64,000 bases of DNA from JBJXHC01 sp964538485 (GTDB lineage Bacteria; Bacteroidota; Ignavibacteria; UBA10030; UBA6906). The stretch is from the NCBI GenBank assembly GCA_964538485.1, contig CAZIHJ010000002.1, forward strand, positions 1-64,000. The letters are read 5' to 3'. Positions 1 through 9,700 of the stretch are shown here, one piece after another (within the stretch, counting starts at the first letter, position 1; each line of letters starts with the position of its first letter). The notes beneath the pieces are model-generated. The model worked only from the letters and a program-made list of their open reading frames with translations, made no database searches and was not told the DNA's origin. Made by a program: the position numbers and the translations under genes.

Positions 1-2435
1 GCATTGTCGACTATTTCTTCAATCAGGCCTCGCCGGTGGTTCCTGAGGATGGCATTCCACCCTCCATCACCACGCATCCAACCGACAAGGTGGTGATCGA
101 AGGACAACGTGCGATGTTCTCCGTCGTTGCTGCCGGTTCACCACCTCTCTCATATCAGTGGAAAAAGAACGGCGTTAACATAGCTGGAGCAACCAGTTCA
201 ACATATACAACGCTTCCGACGACCCTTGCAGATAGCGGGGCAACGTTTGCGGTTGTGGTGACCAATCCCTTTGGCAGTGTACCGAGCACCACTGCCAAAC
301 TCCATGTCACCCAGGCAGTTCCTTTGCCATGGTGGAATACTAATTGGGCATTCCGGGTTCCGTTGAGAATACAAGCGGCGGGCTTTCAGCGTGTCGACAA
401 GCCCGTAGAATCGGCGATGAACTTTACAGGAGCACTCGCATCACTTGGCCATTTCGCCTCGACTTTCAACGAGAACTCTCTCCGCGTTATTGAAGTCGAC
501 AGCACACATGCGATCATTGACACGCTGGTGCCGACGCAATTTGATTTCGATGCAACTTACAATGCCACAACAAACGCATCGGGAACACTGGTCCTTCTGA
601 TGGAAGGGGTTACAGGGGCGAATAGCACACGGTACTTTGACGTGTACTTTGATACAACAGGAGGAGGATCATTCACTCTTCCAAATGTCCCCGCCCAAGT
701 TTCTGTCTCTGATACATCTTCATACGAGGGACAGGAGAGTTTCCGCATAGTCACAACCTCCGGAACGTACTACTACCACAAAGTCGGCGGTGGTTTTGCC
801 AGCATGTTTGACAATAATGGCAATGACTGGATTGGCTACCACCCCCCCGTTGTTGGTGTGCCGGGCGCCTTCAATGAATTCAGAGGCATCCCGAATGCCG
901 GCGATGTGTTCCATCCCGGATACCCGAGTTCTTCCAGTTCTCTGGCAAGCCAGGGTCCGCTTAAGCTTAGTATCCGCACGACCAGCAACAATGGCCTATG
1001 GGAAGCAGTGTGGGATATTTTCCCGCATTACGCGAGAATGACGATGGTGAAGAAAGGGGCGAACTACTGGTTCTTGTACGAAGGGACCCCCGGTGGACAA
1101 CTCGATGCCAATGGGGATTTTGTGTACCGTTCCACCGGTGCGCGCAATGTACTCTCTTCTCCTTGGTCCGCCGACCTCCCGTCACCGGAATGGGCATACT
1201 TTGGTGATCCCTCCATGCAACGGGTGCTGTATGCGATTCACCATGAGGACGATAATAAGAACGATTACTTCCGCGAACAAGATGGAGGTATGACGGTCTT
1301 CGGGTTCGGACGCAAGGACCCGTGCTGTATCCGGTACATTGATGTCGCGCCACAGACGTTCACCATCGGGTTCTCGGAGGACTCGACATTCACGGGTGCC
1401 AGCACAGTCATTAATTCCGCGTACAGGGGCCTTAACGTTATCGTGGATGATCCGCAGTATGTCGGCTCATCGGGTGTGCCAATTCTTTCCACAATTGTGT
1501 CTGATAATTTCAACGCCGTCAGCTTGAACAGCGAACTCTGGACATACTACAACCCACTCGGCGACGCGTCCCTGTCAATGACCGGAAGTGCCCTTTCGGT
1601 TAACCTCCCTCCAGGTGTTGCACATGATGCGTGGACCGGTGGAAATAATGCGCCGCGCGTGATGCAGAGTGTGAACAACGCCAACTTTGAAGTGGAGGCA
1701 AAATTCAACACCAATCTCACGTTGCGTTCCCAGATTCAGGGAATCATCGTCGAACAAGACCCGACGAGCTACCTCCGGTTCGATTTCGTCCGCATTACCG
1801 GTCTGACACGAGTGTTTGCGGCCGCTCTTGTCAACAACACACCTACCACCTATATTGACTCGACTATCGCAGATGGCAATCCACTGTATCTGAGAGTAAA
1901 ACGAGTCGGCAATACATGGACGCAATCGTTCTCCTATAACGGCAGCGCATGGAATACGGCGGGAGTGTTTACACACAATCTGGTGTCGACAAAGATAGGA
2001 CCATTCTTTGGTAATGCCGGTCCAACACCGCCATTGTTTATCGGCACCGTTGATTACTTCTATAATACCGAGGTGCCCATCGTACCGACAAAGGCGTTTG
2101 GCGGTGAAGGTGAGATTGTTCAGACGGAGCCCCTTGTTCCGGACGAGTATTTCCTGCACCCCAATTATCCCAATCCCTTCAATCCGACGACAACGATTCA
2201 GTTCGGGGTGCCGGAAGCCGCGACGGTCACCGTCAAGGTGTACAACATGCTTGGCCAGGAGGTCGCAACATTGGCCGACGGAGCAATGGACGGAGGATAC
2301 TACACAACAGTGTGGGATGGCCGGAATTCCTCCGGGGTTCATGTTGGCAGCGGCGTGTTCATCTACCGGATGACAGCGGCGGGTGTTTCCGGACAGACAT
2401 TCAGCAATCTGAAGAAGATGATTCTTCTTCGGTAA
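1..2435 (+). CDS. Secreted Ig-like domain protein with T9SS sorting domain, 5' truncated
   Basis: The frame is open from the window edge (first full codon at 3), so the GTG at 36 is an internal codon and the N-terminus lies outside. Visible order: an Ig-like domain (about residues 19-104, with the core YQWKKNG), a region resembling DUF2341-type beta-sandwiches that starts WWNTNWAFRVPLRI, a concanavalin/LamG-like stretch (about 485-690, beginning DNFNAVSLNSELW), and a type A T9SS sorting domain (last ~95 residues, NYPNPFNPTTTIQFG, ending KKMILLR). It should be exported through the Sec and type IX systems and attached to or released from the surface. The first residues, IVDYFFNQASP, match the end of a domain in the genes at 12083 and 16787 (FFNQA before a proline-rich junction), so the missing part probably carries that domain. 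The ligand is unknown. A strong terminator follows. Confidence 0.85.
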   Translation, partial: IVDYFFNQASPVVPEDGIPPSITTHPTDKVVIEGQRAMFSVVAAGSPPLSYQWKKNGVNIAGATSSTYTTLPTTLADSGATFAVVVTNPFGSVPSTTAKLHVTQAVPLPWWNTNWAFRVPLRIQAAGFQRVDKPVESAMNFTGALASLGHFASTFNENSLRVIEVDSTHAIIDTLVPTQFDFDATYNATTNASGTLVLLMEGVTGANSTRYFDVYFDTTGGGSFTLPNVPAQVSVSDTSSYEGQESFRIVTTSGTYYYHKVGGGFASMFDNNGNDWIGYHPPVVGVPGAFNEFRGIPNAGDVFHPGYPSSSSSLASQGPLKLSIRTTSNNGLWEAVWDIFPHYARMTMVKKGANYWFLYEGTPGGQLDANGDFVYRSTGARNVLSSPWSADLPSPEWAYFGDPSMQRVLYAIHHEDDNKNDYFREQDGGMTVFGFGRKDPCCIRYIDVAPQTFTIGFSEDSTFTGASTVINSAYRGLNVIVDDPQYVGSSGVPILSTIVSDNFNAVSLNSELWTYYNPLGDASLSMTGSALSVNLPPGVAHDAWTGGNNAPRVMQSVNNANFEVEAKFNTNLTLRSQIQGIIVEQDPTSYLRFDFVRITGLTRVFAAALVNNTPTTYIDSTIADGNPLYLRVKRVGNTWTQSFSYNGSAWNTAGVFTHNLVSTKIGPFFGNAGPTPPLFIGTVDYFYNTEVPIVPTKAFGGEGEIVQTEPLVPDEYFLHPNYPNPFNPTTTIQFGVPEAATVTVKVYNMLGQEVATLADGAMDGGYYTTVWDGRNSSGVHVGSGVFIYRMTAAGVSGQTFSNLKKMILLR

Positions 2436-2460
2436 GAGTACACCGTTTCATGTGATGGCA

Positions 2461-2493
2461 AAGGCGATGGATGATCTTCCATCGCCTTTTTTT
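2461..2493 (+). terminator. Rho-independent terminator after the Ig-domain gene
   Basis: An 11-bp perfect stem (AAGGCGATGGA at 2461-2471 with its complement at 2478-2488) and a 6-nt loop are followed by a run of T to 2493. It lies 25 nt after the stop codon. Confidence 0.9.
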
Positions 2494-2633
2494 GTTCACG
2501 GCAGTGCTGAAGCTTCGTTACTTGGTTTACGCCCAGCGGGGAAACGGGAACGTTATCCAACTACTTAATGATCTGAGATCCTGGCTCGCCTAAAGGCGGG
2601 CGTTCCTGCTTGACCGAATGGCCCAAACCCTGG

Positions 2634-2789
2634 CACTACCCGGTTCCCCGGTGGTGTCTCACTTTGACTCTACGCATGCAAAATCGTCACCCTGAGCGGA
2701 GTCGAAGGGTGAAGTAAGCAGGCGCGTTTCAGGTTTCGACTACGCTCAACCTGACGGAGATTTGAAACTGAGACACTACCCGGTTCCCC
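2634..2789. repeat. Composite intergenic repeat module with direct and inverted repeats
   Basis: The 442-bp gap 2436-2877 holds no gene. It contains a 16-bp direct repeat, CACTACCCGGTTCCCC, at 2634-2649 and 2774-2789. Between the copies lies an inverted pair GTGTCTCA (2653-2660) / TGAGACAC (2769-2776), and inside that two opposed copies of the motif GAGCGnAGTCGAA (around 2694 and 2736). The TTCGACTnCGCTCA motif is a familiar dispersed intergenic repeat in several phyla and recurs here at 47739-47752. The nesting looks like a small non-autonomous insertion. Confidence 0.7.
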
Positions 2790-2877
2790 ACCAGATAAGG
2801 ATTTTTCCCACAATTTCCCTACATTTGAAATATTCCTCCAATAGTCAACGCATACGATCAAATGAGAACTCATACCG

Positions 2878-4065
2878 ATGAATAGTACTTCACTACATGC
2901 ATGTACCGCTTGCGGAGCTTCCGATGTTCATGTGTTTGTTGAGATCACACAGGTACCGGTCCATTGCAATGTACTCTGGCCGACAAACGCGGAGGCATTG
3001 GCCGCACCACGGGGAGATTTGAAACTTGGCCACTGCCGAAAATGCGGACATGTGTTTAATCTTGCCTTTGACCCGAAGCTGATGGAGTACACTCAGGCCT
3101 ATGAAAACTCGCTTCACTTCTCTCCGAGTTTCCAGCGGTTTGCTGAAGACCTTGCTGATGGTCTCATTCAACGGTATGCACTGCACGACAAAGACATTGT
3201 GGACATCGGGTGCGGCAAAGGTGATTTTCTCAAATTGATTTGCAAGCGCGGCGGCAATCGTGGCAAGGGGTTCGATCCAAGCTACGTGCCGACTGAAGAG
3301 GATGCGCGTACATCACCGGAAGTGACGTTCATTCAGGAGTTTTATTCCGAACACCACCAGCATTATTCGGCAGACCTTGTTGCCTGCCGGCATGTACTGG
3401 AGCATATCCAACATCCGCGCAATTTTGTGGCAAGTGTGCGACGTTCCATCGGTAACCGCCCGAATACCGCGGTGTATTTTGAAGTGCCGAACGTTCTGTA
3501 CACGTTACGTGATCTTGGAATCTGGGATATTATCTACGAACACTGTTCCTATTTCTGCGCACACTCGATGGCGGGTGTATTCGCATCATCGGGCTTCGAT
3601 GTTACCGATACAGAGGAAACGTTCGGTGGTCAATATCTCAGTCTGCAAGCAATGCCGGGAACCAGTCCGACCGGTACTGTACAGGCCACCACGAATGATC
3701 TTCCCGCAATGAACACGATGGTCGATACATTTGCGAGAAACTACTCGGACAAGGTGAGTCACTGGAAGGACACGTTCGCCCGACTACAGAGAGACGGCCT
3801 CAGGGCAGTGGTATGGGGTGGAGGATCGAAAGGTGTCACATTCTTGAACACGTTCGCCGGTGTTCAGGACATCGGTTACATGGTGGACATCAACCCCCGT
3901 AAACAGGGAATGTATGTTGGGGGAACGGGACAACGAATCATCGCTCCTGACTTCTTGCGAGAATACAAACCTGACGCGATAATTGTGATGAACCCGCTCT
4001 ATAAGGAGGAGATCCGCGCCCAGGTTGCGGCATTAGGCCTGTCTCCGGAGTTCCTCTTCGGGTAG
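2878..4065 (+). CDS. Class I SAM methyltransferase with N-terminal zinc-binding and C-terminal C-methyltransferase domains
   Basis: This 395-residue protein has the three-part layout of sugar C-methyltransferases (NovU/TylC3-like; Methyltransf_13, a central SAM fold, Methyltransf_14). It shows an N-terminal zinc-binding module with paired cysteines (CTACGA near 9-14 and CRKCG near 57-61), a SAM-binding motif I, VDIGCGKGDFLKL (about 107-119), the post-motif ACRHVLEHIQHP, and a C-terminal Rossmann-like half containing VVWGGGSKGVTFLN. Family members methylate a carbon of NDP-keto-sugars, but the substrate here cannot be read from sequence. It stands alone between secreted-protein genes with repeat-filled DNA on both sides, so it may modify a surface glycan. 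ATG at 2878 is the natural start; no strong Shine-Dalgarno site is visible. Confidence 0.85.
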   Translation: MNSTSLHACTACGASDVHVFVEITQVPVHCNVLWPTNAEALAAPRGDLKLGHCRKCGHVFNLAFDPKLMEYTQAYENSLHFSPSFQRFAEDLADGLIQRYALHDKDIVDIGCGKGDFLKLICKRGGNRGKGFDPSYVPTEEDARTSPEVTFIQEFYSEHHQHYSADLVACRHVLEHIQHPRNFVASVRRSIGNRPNTAVYFEVPNVLYTLRDLGIWDIIYEHCSYFCAHSMAGVFASSGFDVTDTEETFGGQYLSLQAMPGTSPTGTVQATTNDLPAMNTMVDTFARNYSDKVSHWKDTFARLQRDGLRAVVWGGGSKGVTFLNTFAGVQDIGYMVDINPRKQGMYVGGTGQRIIAPDFLREYKPDAIIVMNPLYKEEIRAQVAALGLSPEFLFG

Positions 4066-4096
4066 GTGGGATGGCAATACTCTTATTGTTCTCCTT

Positions 4097-4153
4097 GAGT
4101 ATCGAATATTGAACAGGGAGTGAGGAAGTCAGAAGTTGTTTCATGTTTGGATC
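4097..4153 (+). repeat. Dispersed repeat family B, copy 1
   Basis: The core TATCGAATATTGAACAGGGA is followed by GTCAGAAGTTG and TCATGTTTGGATC. It matches copy 2 at 4355-4412 over about 57 bp and, less well, copy 3 at 49557-49597. It lies in the 486-bp gene-free gap 4066-4551. Confidence 0.75.
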
Positions 4154-4285
4154 ACGCATGAGAGAAGCATCAACCAGTTCGCCCCTACGAGAAAATATTG
4201 TGTTGACAATGTTCCAACCTCAACATGTGGTGCAATGTTTCTGACCGTCTCTCTAACCTCCCCTCTCGACTTCAGTCGACTAGCG

Positions 4286-4304
4286 GGGCGAGGAGACCTC
4301 GCCC
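4286..4304. repeat. GTAGG-type palindrome, divergent copy
   Basis: A perfect 8-bp stem, GGGCGAGG / CCTCGCCC, has a 3-nt loop and is flanked by TAGCG and TTAC. It resembles the longer GTAGGGG palindromes of the 41.6-45.5 kb region. A half-copy, CGCCCCTACGAG, lies near 4180. Confidence 0.55.
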
Positions 4305-4354
4305 TTACACAATGCCGCTTACTTGCGAGCACAGTCAACTCGCCGCAACTCTCT

Positions 4355-4412
4355 TGAATATCGAATATTGAACAGGGAATGATGAGGTCAGAAATTGTGT
4401 CATGTCTGGATC
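4355..4412 (+). repeat. Dispersed repeat family B, copy 2
   Basis: Same core and tail as the copy at 4097, in direct orientation about 258 bp downstream. The rest of the gap 4066-4551 has no gene that can be supported. Confidence 0.75.
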
Positions 4413-4551
4413 GCTCCAGGAGGAAAACGCGTTTCAGACTCTGGGAGAAGGGTTGGACCAGCAAACACCACCGAGAATTGCCCTTGCTTCTCTCAATGCT
4501 CTTCGGTAACTTTTATAAACGTCACTGGTCAATCACAAGCCGATCACTCCT

Positions 4552-6303
4552 ATGCAAACGTTCCGCACGCTTCTCGTTATCCTTGCACTCGCATCGGTTT
4601 CCGCTTTCTCGGCATCGAAAACCGGTGTCAAACTTGATGAACACTTGGCGCGGGTGGGTCCCAGCGATAACGTACTGATATGGGTATTCTTCACTGACAA
4701 GGGATCTTCAGAAACACTGCGAGGCGCTGTCCCGACATCGGTAGTCTCTGCACGCTCTGTACAGAGACGATTGAAAGTTCGCCCTCCGGAGAATGTCGTT
4801 GACTATTCAGACTTACCGGTGGAAGCGTCGTATGTTCAACACGTCTCGCAACATGTTCTCGCCATACGCCAACGATCAAAGTGGCTGAATGCCGTGAGTG
4901 CCATGGCGACGGCGTCACAGATACAACAACTGGAGAAATTACCATTCGTTCGTGAAATCGAACTTGTCACGCGACTCAAAAAGGATTACGGAGTGGCTGA
5001 GTCACAGGAAGCTATGATCTCACCCAATCCACTCGAGAGAACGGAATCAATTCTTGATCTTGATTACGGACCGGCACTTGGCCAGGTGCAACAAATCAAT
5101 GTGCCGGCGGTTCACAACACGGGCAACTATGCACAGGATGTCGTCATCGCGGTGTTCGACAACGGTTTTCGGTTGCTTACTCATGAAGCATTCGAGAACA
5201 TGAATATCATTGCCACTTATGATTTCGTCGATCACAAAGTGAGCGTCGTTCCGAACAATCCCTCGACAAGTTTTGGCAGTCATGGGGTCAACACCCTTTC
5301 CACAATTGGCGGTAACAAACCCGGCCAGTTGATAGGACCGGCGTTTGGTGCAAGCTTCATACTGGTTCGCACGGAAAACGATAGCAGTGAAACACCCGTT
5401 GAAGAAGATTACTGGCTTGCGGGTATTGAATGGGCCGACAGTATTGGCGTTGATGTCACCAGCACTTCACTTGGCTATCTCGACTATGACTCACCATATC
5501 CGAGTTGGACGTGGCAGAACATGGACGGGAATACAACCGTGATCACCCGTGCTGCAGACATGGCTGCGGAACGCGGCATCATCGTGGTAAACTCAGCTGG
5601 CAACAACGGCTCAAATGCCAGTCGCAATACACTCGGGGCGCCAGCAGACGGAGATAGCGTAATTGCTGTTGGCGCAGTCAATCCGAGCGGTACGCGCAGC
5701 AGTTTTAGCTCGGTGGGCCCGACCACAAGCATACCCGCGCGCATCAAACCGGACGTGATGGCGCAAGGATCAAGCGTGCGTGTCGCCAGCTCAACCAATC
5801 CCACGGGCTACACAACTTCACAGGGAACATCGTTCTCCTGTCCTCTGGCGGCCGGGGCAGCCGCGTTGATTCTCAATGCCCATCCAAATGCAACACCGAT
5901 GCAGGTACTCGGAGCCATGAAAGCAACTGCGAGTAATGCAGCTTCCCCGAACAACCAGATGGGCTGGGGCATTATCAACACCCTGGCAGCGATCGACTTT
6001 TTGATTGCAAACGAAGTTGATGAAAGCCCTGAAACACCACACGTATACCGCCTCCGACAGAACTATCCCAACCCATTTAACCCGGTGACACAGATCGTGT
6101 TCGACCTCCCGGAAGCGGCCCCGGTAGTAATGACAGTGCACGATGTCCTTGGACGCCATGTTGCCACGGTTGCTGAAGGTACTTTTGAAGCCGGAGTTCA
6201 TTCCATCCGGTTTGATGCCTCTTCGCTTTCGAGCGGAATATATCTCTACCGACTGACGGCCGGCAGTTTCATATCGGACAAAAAGATGATATTAATGAAG
6301 TAG
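4552..6303 (+). CDS. Secreted subtilisin-like (S8) serine protease with T9SS sorting domain
   Basis: A 583-residue preproprotease. There is a signal peptide at 1-21 (hydrophobic LLVILALASVSAFS), a propeptide to about 165, and an S8 catalytic domain from about 175 to 480. The triad is Asp203 in VIAVFDNGF, His244 in FGSHGVNT and Ser427 in GTSFSCPLAAG, with the oxyanion Asn in NSAGNNG (about 347-353). The C-terminal ~85 residues form a T9SS type A domain (NYPNPFNPVTQIVFDLPEA, ending KKMILMK). It should degrade extracellular protein. ATG at 4552 is followed at once by the signal peptide, which supports the start. The protein carries none of the additional modules present in the larger protease at 6738. 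No terminator is visible after it. Confidence 0.93.
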   Translation: MQTFRTLLVILALASVSAFSASKTGVKLDEHLARVGPSDNVLIWVFFTDKGSSETLRGAVPTSVVSARSVQRRLKVRPPENVVDYSDLPVEASYVQHVSQHVLAIRQRSKWLNAVSAMATASQIQQLEKLPFVREIELVTRLKKDYGVAESQEAMISPNPLERTESILDLDYGPALGQVQQINVPAVHNTGNYAQDVVIAVFDNGFRLLTHEAFENMNIIATYDFVDHKVSVVPNNPSTSFGSHGVNTLSTIGGNKPGQLIGPAFGASFILVRTENDSSETPVEEDYWLAGIEWADSIGVDVTSTSLGYLDYDSPYPSWTWQNMDGNTTVITRAADMAAERGIIVVNSAGNNGSNASRNTLGAPADGDSVIAVGAVNPSGTRSSFSSVGPTTSIPARIKPDVMAQGSSVRVASSTNPTGYTTSQGTSFSCPLAAGAAALILNAHPNATPMQVLGAMKATASNAASPNNQMGWGIINTLAAIDFLIANEVDESPETPHVYRLRQNYPNPFNPVTQIVFDLPEAAPVVMTVHDVLGRHVATVAEGTFEAGVHSIRFDASSLSSGIYLYRLTAGSFISDKKMILMK

Positions 6304-6737
6304 CCGGTCACAGCTTTTCCTCCGATATTTCCTTTCTATCGATACGCGTAGGACTACTGGCATACACCTCGTAGTTCCAACAGTTTTTTTGCGAGCCGTT
6401 GATTCTGTTTGTATCATTCAGCATATTCATCATGCTAGGTGAATTTGCCTGTGGTCGATCCTCGAATCCTTCTGCAGACTACGGCTTCTCGTTCAAACAC
6501 TCCAAGAACGAATCTCAATGTTGGATTTCCACCGCCGGATGCATCGGCAGGGAGGCTTGTTGTCGTTCATCATGAATAGGGAGCGTATCGGAAATTGATA
6601 CCCCTTCTCAACACTGCTCTTCTCTCACTTTCACCTCTGCAGACCAGTACAGTCGGCTTGATGAAGATCCTCCAGTTCGTTCGCCTCGACTTGAATATAC
6701 CACCACCCTTCCATTCACATTCAACGAAAGATCACCC
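6304..6737. other. 434-bp gap without a supported gene
   Basis: No hairpin terminator, RNA gene or repeat shared with the rest of the window was seen. A short open stretch near 6480-6580 could be a decayed coding fragment but has no start or recognisable homologue. Confidence 0.4.
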
Positions 6738-9700
6738 ATGAACATTTCTTTCATTCGATTGACCTGTCTGATGATCGTGGCCGTCATCGTGTCGTCGATG
6801 ATCGCTCTGACTGCCTCCGCCGGCCAGATCGACCAATTTCTTCAGGGAAAGATCGATGCCGCGTCTCCGATGGAGAAACTTCAGGTAATAGTGTACATGC
6901 AAGACCAGGTAGATCTGGCGCAGGTTGAAAACTCTTTACAGACATCTGTTTCTGCCGGAGAACGCATTCCGGTGAAGGTTCGTTATGAGACCATCCTCTC
7001 GGCTTTGCAGACAGTGGCAGAGAGAACCCAACCGGGATTTATGCAGCGCATCGGGTCATTCGAGTCGGCCGGACTTCTCTCAGTTGTCAACCGATTTTGG
7101 ATTCGGAATATTGTCGTACTTAGTGCAACTCCGCAGGCCATCACAGAGATTGCAGCATTTGCCGAGGTTGACCGTGTGTACTTTGACGGTATGCTCTATC
7201 GCGACCTTCCTGTGGCCGGCCCAATACCTGCTGAATCCACCCCCGAGTCATCCGAACCGGGTTTACGGGCAATCAACGCGCACAAGCTGTGGGAATTGGG
7301 ATACACGGGTAACGGTCGACTCGTAATGAATATTGATACCGGCGTTCAAGGGAACAACCAATCGTACAATACCCGGTGGCGCGGCGCACAGCCCGGCGTA
7401 CCGGCCTCGGCTGCATGGTTTGACCCTTCAGGCGGCACAACATTCCCGAGTGATTGCGACGGTCACGGTACGCACACGATGGGAACGATGACCGGCTTGT
7501 ACACTGCCACCAATGAAACGTTGGGTGTCGCACCGTCGGCCCACTGGATTGCTTCCAATTCACTCTGCGGCGGCGGTACGCACACATCCCGCTCGATTGC
7601 CTCGTTCCAATGGGCAGCAAATCCGGATGGCGACCCGAATACACTCAATGACGTACCGGATGCAATTACATGTTCCTGGTTTGATCCGAATGTCGCCGGC
7701 ACACAGTGTGAACCAACCGCAGGCGGTTATGGACCGGTATTCGAAGCTATCGAAGCTCTCGGGACAGCCATTGTGTTTTCGGCCGGCAATAACGGACCGG
7801 GAACGGGTTCGATCACTCCACCCAAGAACCGCCTTGTCACCGCTGCAGATGTTTTCTCTGTTGGCGCTGTCGATGGCAACAACGCGAGTTACCCCATTGC
7901 AAGCTTCAGCAGTCGCGGTCCGTCCTCCTGCACCGGCACAGATTCCATGCGCATCAAGCCGGAGGTTTCGGCGCCAGGTGTTAATGTGCGGTCAGCTTCA
8001 GGTACCAACGGCACAGTCGTCTTTTCGGGAACATCCATGGCTGCCCCTCACGTTGCGGGAGCGATCGCCGTGTTACGTGAGGTCGCACCTTTCCTGACAG
8101 GAACGGAAATCAAATACATTCTGATGAATACTGCATATGACCTGGGAGCTCCGGGAGAGGACAACAACTATGGGCATGGCATGATCGATATGTGGGCCGC
8201 CTACCAGCAGCTGCCTCTCAATATGGGTTATGTCACCGGGCAGGTCACCAGCACCAGTCCAGGAGACGGCGGAAACCCGGTCAGCGGTGTCACTATTGAT
8301 TTCGTGGAGAATATTCAACAGCTCGACGACGTGACGGATGCAAATGGTGACTTCCTTGCGAGCGCACGCATTGATACGCAATTCACCAGCGCAACGTACA
8401 CGCTACGCGCCCAGAAATTCGGTTACATCAGCTACACGGATACGATTACAGTTGTTCTGGATGATACCGTTACCAGAAACATTGTTCTTACTCCGGCACC
8501 GGGTGGCACTCTCGAGGTCCACGCCTACAAATCCGATCTTTCGGGTATTCGGGCCGGCGTCAAGGTCATTTTCAACGGACAAACGGTCGTTGAGGATTCG
8601 ACGCACGAAACCTCAGGACTGTTGACTGCTCCGTTGCCGGTGGGTGCATACACTGTTATCGTTGATCCGCCCTCACCGTATGCAACACGAACATTCGATC
8701 CAGTCAACATCTCCGCGGGAACAACAACGACCGTTGACGCTCTGGTCAGGTCGGTGTTCGAGTACTCGCCCGCCTCCGTAGGTGATACGCTGGTGGTCGG
8801 ACAAGTGGGCACAAGAACAATTTCACTCACAAACACCACTGCTGATTCTGTCCAGTTCCGTGTTTCTGATGATGAAGCCCTGGCCCGGATATCGCGACTC
8901 AGCAAACCAAAACCACTCAGTGTACAGACTCACCGAGCATATCACCTTAACAAGGATGAAAAAGACCTGTCACCGGGCTATGCTCCAACCGAAGGACGCG
9001 GCGGACCAGACACATTCGGATACGAATGGATTGATAGTGACGAACCGGGCGGGCCAATCTTCAATTGGGTGGATATCACCGGCGTTGGAACGCCGATTCC
9101 TTCATCACAGTGGACCGGATCCGGCGGCACACCCAATGCAGACGATGGCAGAACAACGGTGCCTCTTCCCTTCAGCTTTTCGTACTATGGCGCCGACTAC
9201 ACATCGATAAAACTCGTGACCAACGGATGGATGAGTTTCGAGACATCTTCCACACTCACCTCCTTTACCAATTCACCAATTCCCTCCACAGGAACCACGG
9301 CGCCGAACAATGCGCTGTATCCGTGGTGGGATGATCTTGATTTACGGACGAGCGGCACAGTGCATTATTACGACGATGCAGCCAATGGCAGGTTTATTAT
9401 TCAGTACACGAATGTGCCGCACTACGGCACCACCGAGCCGGGCACTTACTCGTTTCAGGTATTGATCTATGCCAACGGAAGTATTGTATGTCAATATCTT
9501 GATATGCAGCAGACAATTAATTCCGCCACCATCGGTATTGAGAACGCTGACGGTTCAACCGGGCTGCAGGTGGCACACAATGCTTCGTACATGCACAACA
9601 ACCTTGCAATTCTCTTCCACCTGCCGGATGCGCCCTGGATTTCTGAAAACCCCGTATCCGGAATTATTCCACCCGCCAGCAACAGAGATATCACGGTTGA

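Noticed and set aside
6480..6580. Possible relic coding sequence (a frame ending SAGRLVVVHHE)
   Set aside because: Short, without a start and with no homologue I can name; could be chance.
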